This document shows positions 1 through 5,092 of a DNA stretch of 5,092 nt, piece after piece. The stretch is from positions 1-5,092 of the forward strand of contig JAHEHQ010000213.1 of the NCBI GenBank assembly GCA_024644505.1, written 5' to 3'. Numbering within the stretch: the stretch's first letter is position 1; each line of letters starts with the position of its first letter. Position numbers and translations under genes: made by a program. Source of the stretch: Gammaproteobacteria bacterium. GTDB taxonomy: Bacteria; Pseudomonadota; Gammaproteobacteria; Chromatiales; Chromatiaceae. The notes beneath the pieces are model-generated. The model worked only from the letters and a program-made list of their open reading frames with translations. It was not told the origin of the DNA and did no database searches.

Positions 1-2
1 TC

Positions 3-2798
3 TACTCACCGGCAAAATTCGGTTATATCAGGGAATTGGTGGGCAAGGGTGCACTGGCCACTGCCAATGGGGTGATTCAGGCCGTGAGCCTCGTTGCCAT
101 TCTTTCGGGTATTTTCCTGTTTTCCATGCTTTTCGAGTACAGGCTCAAGGGAGTGAGTTACACAAACGAGTCGGAACTGATTCAGGCAATCGCCCCGGCG
201 GGGTGGCTCCTGGTGGCCTGTTCCCTGGTGGAACTCGCGTTTGCCATACTGCTGCCTTACAGGAATGCCGGCGCGCCGTCCCGGCGTTTCCGTTGGGAGC
301 GTTATTTTCGCGGGCAATACCTTCAGCTCAATATCAGACGGATTTTCGCAAGCCGCACCATCTGGCTTTCCATCGTGGGACTCTCGGTTTTCTGGGGTAT
401 ATCCCAGGTGGTACTGGCCGCCTTTCCCTCCCTGGCCCAGGAGACCCTGGGTGAGACCAACACCGTGGTGATCCAGGGTGTGATGGCCTGTTCAGGCATC
501 GGCATCATCATCGGTTCCCTGCTGGCCGGCCGGGCCTCGACCCGCCACATCGAGACAGGTCTGGTTCCACTGGGCGCACTGGGCGTGGTCATCATGCTGT
601 CGTTGGTGCCGCAACTGAATGACTGGAGGCTGCTGGCGTTCTGTTTTCTGATGCTCGGGTTTTTCGGGGGCATCTTTATTGTTCCATTGAACGCGCTGAT
701 ACAGTTCAATGCCGGTGAGCCGGACCTGGGGTCGGTGCTGGCAGGCAAGAACTGGGTTCAGAACCTGGTGATGATGGTTTTCCTGGGGTTGACCGTTCTG
801 TTCGCATTGAAGGGGCTGGACAGCACCGGCCTGTTTCACCTGCTCACGTTCGTGGCGCTGGCGGGGGCCTTGTACACCATCTACCAGTTGCCCCAGTCTC
901 TGGTGCGTTATGTCTTCGGCCGCATCTTCTCCAGTACCTATCGAATCGAGATCATCGGCTTTGAAAACATGCCGGGGCAGGGAGGGGTGCTGATGCTCGG
1001 TAATCACATCAGCTGGCTCGATTGGGCCATGGTGCAGATCGCCAGCCCCCGGCCGATTCACTTTGTCATTCACCGTGCGATTTACCGGCTTTGGTACCTG
1101 AAGTGGTTTCTGGACCTGTTCGAGGTCATACCCATCGCCAGCGGTCACAGCAAGAGGGCGCTGCAAGAGATCAACCGGCTGCTTCGGGAGGGGGAGGTGG
1201 TGTGTCTTTTCCCGGAAGGGTCCATAAGCCGCAACGGCCAGCTGGGTAGATTCAAGAAAGGCTACGAACGATGCGTGAATGGTGTGGAAGGGGTCATTCT
1301 GCCCTTTTATCTGCGGGGTCTTTGGGGAAGCCGCTTTTCCCGTTCCAGCGAGAAGCTTCAGGAGCAGCGCAGGTCCCGTCTGCGCCGGGGGGTGATCATC
1401 GCATTCGGAAATCCTCTGCCGTTGCAGACCCCCGTGCACGAACTCAAAGGCAGAATCTTCGATCTTTCCATCGATGCCTGGGAACAGCACACGCGATCCC
1501 TGGATCCGGTTCCGCTCAGCTGGCTGCGAACTGCGCGTCATCTGGGCAGAAAACCTTGGATTATCGATGCCGATGGTGCCGCCGGCCTTTCAGGGTTCGG
1601 GATGCTGGCTGCGGTGCTCAGGCTTTCGCTGTGGATGCGCCGAGCCAGTCCGGAGCAGCAGGTTGCGGTGATGCTGCCCAACTCCGTATCCGCGCTGACG
1701 GCCAATCTCGCTCTGATGCTTGCGGGAAAGACCGTCGTCAATCTGGATTACACGGCCGGGGCCGAGGCGCTTCAGGCTACCCTGCAAAAGGCGGGCATTC
1801 GCAGCGTCTACAGCTCACAGGCGTTTCTTGCTTCGCTGGATTCGGCAGGCGGTCGTTCGGCTCTGCTGCCACGCGGTGTCCGGATCCATGACCTCCCGAG
1901 CCGGGATCTGGGCGCAGGCAGACTGAAGCGCATCGCATTTTCGGCGGCTGCAATACTGCTCCCCGCGAGGATCCTTTATCTTCTTTTTGGCCGGCACATC
2001 GATATAGAAGGCCCGGCTGCAATCATCTTCACCTATGGCGACGGAATGGAACCCAGGGGTGTTGTCTTGAGCCACCGCAACATCATGGCCAATATTCAGC
2101 AGGTCTCCGATGTGCTCGATACCCGTGATCAGGACGTATTGATGTCGATCCTTCCGCTCTATCAGGCCTACGGTTTGACTGTCACCGGGTTGATGCCCCT
2201 GATCGAGGGTATACCCGCTGTCTGCCATCCTGATGCCGGGGATACGCTGACCATCGCCAAAACGATCTATGAACACCAGGCAACCGTTTATTGTGGAACA
2301 CCGTCCCTGCTCGAGAGCTTCAACCGGGAACGCCGGGTGCATTGGCTGATGCTGGAATCTTTGCGAATCGTGGTTGCGGGGGCGGGCAGCCTGAGTCCGA
2401 AGGTCCGACAGGATTTCAAACTGAGATTCAACAAGGAGATCTATGAGGGTTATGGCAGCACCGAGACCACGCCGGTGGCCAGCGTCAACATACCGGATCG
2501 CATCGACCCGGTGGATTGGAGCATACAGCCCGGCAACAGGCCAGGCACCCTGGGAATGCCGCTGCCGGGCAGCAGTTTCCGCATCGTTGATCCGACAACC
2601 CTGGAGACTCTGCCACCGGGAGATGATGGACTGATCCTGTGCGGTGGCACCCAGGTCATGCTCGGTTATCTCGACGAGCCCGACGCAACCGCGGCCGCCA
2701 TCATCGAACTGGAGGGGAAACGCTGGTTCAATACGGGCGACAAGGGTCACCTGGACGAGGATGGATTTCTCACTGTGACCGGAAGCTTTGCTCTCTGA
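3..2798 (+). CDS. aas: LplT-like MFS / PlsC acyltransferase / acyl-ACP synthetase fusion (Aas type), 5' partial and C-terminally shortened
   Basis: Inner-membrane lysophospholipid salvage protein: the family flips 2-acylglycerophosphoethanolamine inward and reacylates it with ACP-activated fatty acid. The open frame runs to the left edge and begins with YSPAKFG, which matches LplT near residue 117, so roughly 115 N-terminal residues and four membrane helices lie outside; the TTG at 36 is an internal Leu, not a start. About eight hydrophobic helices span 66-890, with an LplT-like GGIFIVPLNALIQ (669-707). The PlsC module (~945-1430) has NHISWLD (HX4D; His 1005-1007, Asp 1020-1022), EVIPIASG and FPEGSISR (1209-1232). 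The ligase module (~1540-2795) has AVMLPNS, NLDYTAG, EGYGSTE (A5) and NTGDKG (A7). Two oddities stand out: the A3 loop reads FTYGDGMEPRG instead of FTSGSxGxPKG, and the protein ends at TVTGSFAL-stop, so the A8 hinge and the A10 catalytic-Lys subdomain (~100 or more residues) are missing. Acyltransferase and transport look intact; ligase activity is doubtful. Family assignment is firm. Confidence 0.92.
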   Translation, partial: YSPAKFGYIRELVGKGALATANGVIQAVSLVAILSGIFLFSMLFEYRLKGVSYTNESELIQAIAPAGWLLVACSLVELAFAILLPYRNAGAPSRRFRWERYFRGQYLQLNIRRIFASRTIWLSIVGLSVFWGISQVVLAAFPSLAQETLGETNTVVIQGVMACSGIGIIIGSLLAGRASTRHIETGLVPLGALGVVIMLSLVPQLNDWRLLAFCFLMLGFFGGIFIVPLNALIQFNAGEPDLGSVLAGKNWVQNLVMMVFLGLTVLFALKGLDSTGLFHLLTFVALAGALYTIYQLPQSLVRYVFGRIFSSTYRIEIIGFENMPGQGGVLMLGNHISWLDWAMVQIASPRPIHFVIHRAIYRLWYLKWFLDLFEVIPIASGHSKRALQEINRLLREGEVVCLFPEGSISRNGQLGRFKKGYERCVNGVEGVILPFYLRGLWGSRFSRSSEKLQEQRRSRLRRGVIIAFGNPLPLQTPVHELKGRIFDLSIDAWEQHTRSLDPVPLSWLRTARHLGRKPWIIDADGAAGLSGFGMLAAVLRLSLWMRRASPEQQVAVMLPNSVSALTANLALMLAGKTVVNLDYTAGAEALQATLQKAGIRSVYSSQAFLASLDSAGGRSALLPRGVRIHDLPSRDLGAGRLKRIAFSAAAILLPARILYLLFGRHIDIEGPAAIIFTYGDGMEPRGVVLSHRNIMANIQQVSDVLDTRDQDVLMSILPLYQAYGLTVTGLMPLIEGIPAVCHPDAGDTLTIAKTIYEHQATVYCGTPSLLESFNRERRVHWLMLESLRIVVAGAGSLSPKVRQDFKLRFNKEIYEGYGSTETTPVASVNIPDRIDPVDWSIQPGNRPGTLGMPLPGSSFRIVDPTTLETLPPGDDGLILCGGTQVMLGYLDEPDATAAAIIELEGKRWFNTGDKGHLDEDGFLTVTGSFAL

Positions 2799-4741
2799 TG
2801 AGGTTATCACAGGGTAAGCTGTTCGAGTACGATCCCGGCCGATTGGCTGAAAGGCTGGAGATGCGGGATCGCCGGATCATGATTTTCGGGCAACCCGGTA
2901 CGGGGAAGACTTCTCTTGCGGCCGGATTGGCGGTGCAGATTGCGGAATCGGGGTCAGTCGTCCGTGTCATGGAGACTGATCCAGGATCGCCGGCGTTTGG
3001 TGTTCCCGGTGCGGTCTGCCTCGGGATATGGCGGGAGGGGCAGTGGGCGCGGGCTGAAATGGAGGCCCTTTGCACGCTGGACGCCGCCCGCTTCAGACTC
3101 CCCCTCGCGGCAGCGGTGGGCCATCTGGCCGGCTCGGTAACCGACGGTACCCTGTTGCTGGATGCACCGGGTGTGATTCGGGGAGTGGCCGGTGCCGAAC
3201 TGCTCGAGGCGTTGGTACGTGCGGCGGCCGTCGATCTGGTACTGGTTTTGATTCGGGAAGGTCAGTCCCTGCCGTTGGCGCACGAATTGAACACGCTGCC
3301 CGTTCCGTGGATCGGAATTCAAGCGCCATCCGCGGCGCACAGGCCCGGCAAGGTGGCACGTGACCGAAAGCGCAGTCAACTCTGGGATCATCATCTCCTG
3401 GGCGCGAATCAACACCAGGTTGATCTCGGGTCACTGGACCTGCTTGGAACCCCGCCCCGGAAGGCACCCGAGGCCTGGCTCGGCAAACAGGTGGCTTTTC
3501 TGCACGGGAACCGGACGCTGGCTTTTGGAGAAGTGGCCGGGCTGGAAAGCGGGACACTGAGGGTGCTTCTGCCGGCTGGTACATCACCCACCGATACGCT
3601 CCTGGTGCGTGATGCCGGCCGTGATGATTCAGGACTGCTGGTTTCCGGCAAGCGGTTTGCCCACAACGTCGTACGCTATGTTCCGCCATCGGACCTGCTG
3701 CCCGACGCCATGGTTCAGGGGGATGCCAATGTGCGTCCGCTGGTACACGCAGGTGATGTTACGGCCACCCTGATGAACGGAGTTTTCGGCGATCCGCTGC
3801 TGCATCTGCGCCTGCGCCATCAACGGCGCAGCCTGATGTTCGACCTGGGGGACGGCTCAAGGCTGCCCGCCCGGATTGCCCATCAATTGAGCGATGTTTT
3901 CATCAGCCATGCCCATGTTGATCACATTGCCGGTTTTATCTGGCTGCTGCGATCCCGTATCGGAGAGGCATCCCTGTGTCGTCTGTATGGCCCACCGGGT
4001 CTGGCGGGGCATATAGAGGGTCTGATTTCCGGCATCCGATGGGATCGCATCGGTGACCGTGGCCCCCGGTTCGAGGTGTTGGAACTGCACGGCGATAACC
4101 TGAAACGGTATGCTCTGCAGGCGGGTAAACCCGGCGCAAAAGCGCTCGCTGATCAACCGGCCCCTGATGGCGTTTTGTTAGATGATCCCGGGTTTCTGGT
4201 GCGTGCCGTCACCCTTGATCACGGAATATCTGTGCTGGCGTTTGCCTTTGAAGCCTCCCGGCAGATCAATGTTCGCAAGGAGCAGTTAGAGCAGCATCGG
4301 CTGGAGCCCGGGCCCTGGCTGACCCGTCTCAAGCACCATATCCTGGCCGGCGAACTCGACGAGATGGTCCTCCTGCCTGACGGCAGATCAGAAATGGTCG
4401 CCTCCCTGGCGGCCGGACTGACGTTGACCCGCCAGGGCGTGAAGCTCGTTTATGCCACCGACTTCGCCGACACTCTGGATAACCGCAAGCGCCTGGTCGG
4501 ACTGGCGGAAGCTGCGCACACGCTGTTTTGCGAGTCCACCTTTTCGGTGCGGGAGGCTGAGCAGGCGAGGCGGACGGGCCACCTGACGACGAGGGCCTGT
4601 GCCGAGATTGCGAATCAGGCGCAGGTGGAGCACCTGATACCCTTTCATTTTTCGCGGCGCTACGAAAGCCGGCCGTGGGAAATGTACGATGAGATCGCCG
4701 CCTTGTGTCCCCGGGTGGTGATTCCCCGGCCTGTCCCCTGA
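2798..4741 (+). CDS. Clp1/Grc3-like polynucleotide kinase fused to RNase Z-type metallo-beta-lactamase nuclease
   Basis: A 647-residue cytosolic protein with no signal peptide or membrane helix. Residues ~25-200 form a P-loop kinase: Walker A GQPGTGKTS (31-39, Lys37), METDPGSP (58-65, like the DxDxGQ motif of Clp1/Grc3, with Ser for Gln) and Walker B LLLDAPGVIRG (Asp122). Residues ~228-290 (GKQVAFLHGNRTLAFGEV...) resemble the Clp1 C-terminal beta domain. Residues ~315-640 are an RNase Z-like MBL fold: FDLGDGS, HAHVDH (His371, His373, Asp375, His376), DHG (His475), TDF (Asp555), CESTF, GHLTT (His595) and HFSRRY (His617), so the full two-metal ligand set is present. Families known: Clp1/Grc3 phosphorylates 5'-OH RNA ends; RNase Z cuts 3' trailers of pre-tRNA. 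Inferred role: RNA end processing or repair by one chain. The ATG at 2798 overlaps the upstream stop (TGATG), suggesting translational coupling; GGAAG lies 12 nt upstream. An in-frame ATG at 2861, preceded by GAAAGG six bases away, would start the protein just before Walker A and is a real alternative. Substrate is unknown. Confidence 0.87.
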   Translation: MRLSQGKLFEYDPGRLAERLEMRDRRIMIFGQPGTGKTSLAAGLAVQIAESGSVVRVMETDPGSPAFGVPGAVCLGIWREGQWARAEMEALCTLDAARFRLPLAAAVGHLAGSVTDGTLLLDAPGVIRGVAGAELLEALVRAAAVDLVLVLIREGQSLPLAHELNTLPVPWIGIQAPSAAHRPGKVARDRKRSQLWDHHLLGANQHQVDLGSLDLLGTPPRKAPEAWLGKQVAFLHGNRTLAFGEVAGLESGTLRVLLPAGTSPTDTLLVRDAGRDDSGLLVSGKRFAHNVVRYVPPSDLLPDAMVQGDANVRPLVHAGDVTATLMNGVFGDPLLHLRLRHQRRSLMFDLGDGSRLPARIAHQLSDVFISHAHVDHIAGFIWLLRSRIGEASLCRLYGPPGLAGHIEGLISGIRWDRIGDRGPRFEVLELHGDNLKRYALQAGKPGAKALADQPAPDGVLLDDPGFLVRAVTLDHGISVLAFAFEASRQINVRKEQLEQHRLEPGPWLTRLKHHILAGELDEMVLLPDGRSEMVASLAAGLTLTRQGVKLVYATDFADTLDNRKRLVGLAEAAHTLFCESTFSVREAEQARRTGHLTTRACAEIANQAQVEHLIPFHFSRRYESRPWEMYDEIAALCPRVVIPRPVP

Positions 4742-4805
4742 TTAATATCGAGCGAAACGTCTCAATCTCCTGTCTGGGCTATAGCGGAAAGCAGTTCTTG
4801 GGGTA

Positions 4806-4824
4806 TGATGATCCTGTGATGATC
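4806..4824 (+). repeat. 8-bp direct repeat TGATGATC at 11-bp period upstream of the glgC promoter
   Basis: TGATGATC occurs at 4806-4813 and again at 4817-4824, separated by CTG. The two copies therefore sit on the same DNA face about one helical turn apart, and lie 12 bp upstream of the proposed -35. This layout could be a tandem activator site, but two short copies could also arise by chance. Confidence 0.35.
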
Positions 4825-4836
4825 GGCAGCGACCTT

Positions 4837-4866
4837 CTGCCATCTGACAACGATGCCTCGTATAAT
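4837..4866 (+). promoter_or_regulatory. Putative sigma-70 promoter for glgC
   Basis: A perfect TATAAT box lies at 4861-4866. The best -35 candidate is CTGCCA (4837-4842), 4 of 6 matches to TTGACA at an 18-base spacer. Transcription would start near 4873, leaving a leader of about 20 nt before the glgC ATG. CTGACA at 4844-4849 is a better hexamer but its 11-base spacer is too short. The -10 is convincing in this GC-rich context; the -35 is weak, so an activator may help. This is inference from motif and position only. Confidence 0.5.
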
Positions 4867-4892
4867 TACAATCAATTTGCAGCGCCCCGATA

Positions 4893-5092
4893 ATGACCAG
4901 CGAAAAATACACGAACGTTACCAGGCTGACACGCGACACTCTGGCCCTGGTATTGGCCGGCGGGAGGGGTTCACGCCTCCACGAACTGACCCAGTGGCGC
5001 GCGAAACCCGCTGTCTTTTTCGGCGGTAAGTTCAGAATAATCGACTTCCCTTTGTCCAACTGTGTCAACTCGGGAATCAGACACATCAGCGT
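4893..5092 (+). CDS. glgC: Glucose-1-phosphate adenylyltransferase (ADP-glucose pyrophosphorylase), N-terminal part, 3' partial
   Basis: Makes ADP-glucose from ATP and glucose 1-phosphate, the committed step of bacterial glycogen synthesis in the cytoplasm. The 66 visible residues align throughout with E. coli GlgC: LVLAGGRGSRL (residues 19-29, the nucleotide-binding GGxGxRL loop), RAKPAVFFGGKF (36-47), RIIDFPLSNC (48-57) and NSGIRHI; the frame is open to the right edge. The start is ATG 4893, the only usual initiator after the in-frame stop TAA at 4863-4865, and it gives the expected short leader before the first beta strand. No good Shine-Dalgarno precedes it (AGCGCCCCGATA). Residue 35 is Trp where E. 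coli has Lys39, a residue tied to fructose-1,6-bisphosphate activation, so allosteric control may differ; I recall Trp here in other proteobacterial GlgC proteins. It probably has its own promoter in the 151-base gap rather than belonging to the upstream pair. Confidence 0.97.
   Translation, partial: MTSEKYTNVTRLTRDTLALVLAGGRGSRLHELTQWRAKPAVFFGGKFRIIDFPLSNCVNSGIRHIS

Larger units (their letters stand above)
4742..4892. other. Intergenic region between the kinase/nuclease fusion and glgC
   Basis: This 151-base non-coding stretch is visibly more AT-rich than the flanking genes, as expected for a promoter region. Besides the TATAAT promoter and the TGATGATC repeat it has an 8-bp palindrome GCTATAGC (4778-4785) with no supporting stem extension. 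I see no rho-independent terminator (no GC stem followed by a T run) after the stop at 4739-4741, so upstream transcription may end by Rho or read into glgC. Confidence 0.6.

Noticed and set aside
492..1541. Long antisense open frame of 349 codons opposite the MFS/PlsC region
   Set aside because: Its translation is rich in Gln/His/Pro with no recognisable domain, and the opposite strand carries clear LplT and PlsC motifs; typical shadow frame of GC-rich coding DNA.
1815..2810. Antisense open frame of 331 codons opposite the ligase module
   Set aside because: No domain or motif is seen, and the + strand encodes recognisable A3, A5 and A7 ligase motifs throughout.
2796..2900. Frameshift hiding the missing C-terminal part of the ligase
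   Set aside because: None of the forward frames after the stop encodes the GRxKRxxKxxG hinge or the A10 region; the downstream frame is the start of the P-loop kinase.
4711..4729. Possible terminator stem CCGGG...CCCGG at the end of the kinase/nuclease gene
   Set aside because: The stem is only 5 bp, lies inside the coding region and is not followed by a T run.
4815..4830. CRP-like half-site TGTGA upstream of glgC
   Set aside because: The second half (TCACA after six bases) is absent; the position reads GCAGC.
4705..4893. Small + strand open frame of 62 codons spanning the intergenic region
   Set aside because: It overlaps the end of the kinase/nuclease gene, runs through the promoter region, has no ribosome site and no recognisable product.
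4742..5086. Antisense open frame of 114 codons opposite the start of glgC
   Set aside because: It is antisense to unambiguous GlgC sequence and shows no domain of its own.

Overview
The window looks like a chromosomal segment of a moderately GC-rich proteobacterium, most likely a gammaproteobacterium. The clues are an LplT-like/PlsC/acyl-ligase (Aas) fusion, a GlgC of the FGGKFRIIDFPLSNC type, dense same-strand packing and the codon use. I cannot name a genus from sequence alone. All supported genes lie on the + strand, and I see no mobile element, CRISPR array, rRNA or tRNA.

Positions 3-2798 hold the 3' part of a large three-module membrane-lipid gene. It has the LplT-type MFS lysophospholipid flippase region (first ~115 residues off the left edge), then a PlsC-type acyltransferase, then an AMP-forming acyl-ACP synthetase (2-acylglycerophosphoethanolamine salvage, Aas). 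The reading frame stops just after the TGD-containing A7 motif, at the hinge where the small C-terminal subdomain of the ligase should begin. The adenylate-binding A3 loop is also degenerate. The lipid-salvage protein may therefore have lost ligase activity while keeping transport and acyl-transfer modules.

Positions 2798-4741 follow with a one-base stop/start overlap (TGATG). This gene encodes a 647-residue protein that joins a Clp1/Grc3-like polynucleotide 5'-kinase (Walker A, DPG motif, DAPG Walker B, Clp1-like C-terminal beta domain) to an RNase Z-type metallo-beta-lactamase nuclease with all seven expected metal ligands. This apparent RNA-end-processing fusion, an endonuclease and a 5'-OH kinase in one chain, is the most interesting item in the window.

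Positions 4742-4892 are a 151-base intergenic region. It has a perfect TATAAT box, a weak -35 and an 11-bp-phased direct repeat. From 4893 to the right edge is the start of glgC (ADP-glucose pyrophosphorylase), probably transcribed from that promoter rather than as part of the upstream pair. No functional link between the RNA-processing fusion and either the lipid or the glycogen gene is evident from sequence; the coupling to the lipid gene is positional.
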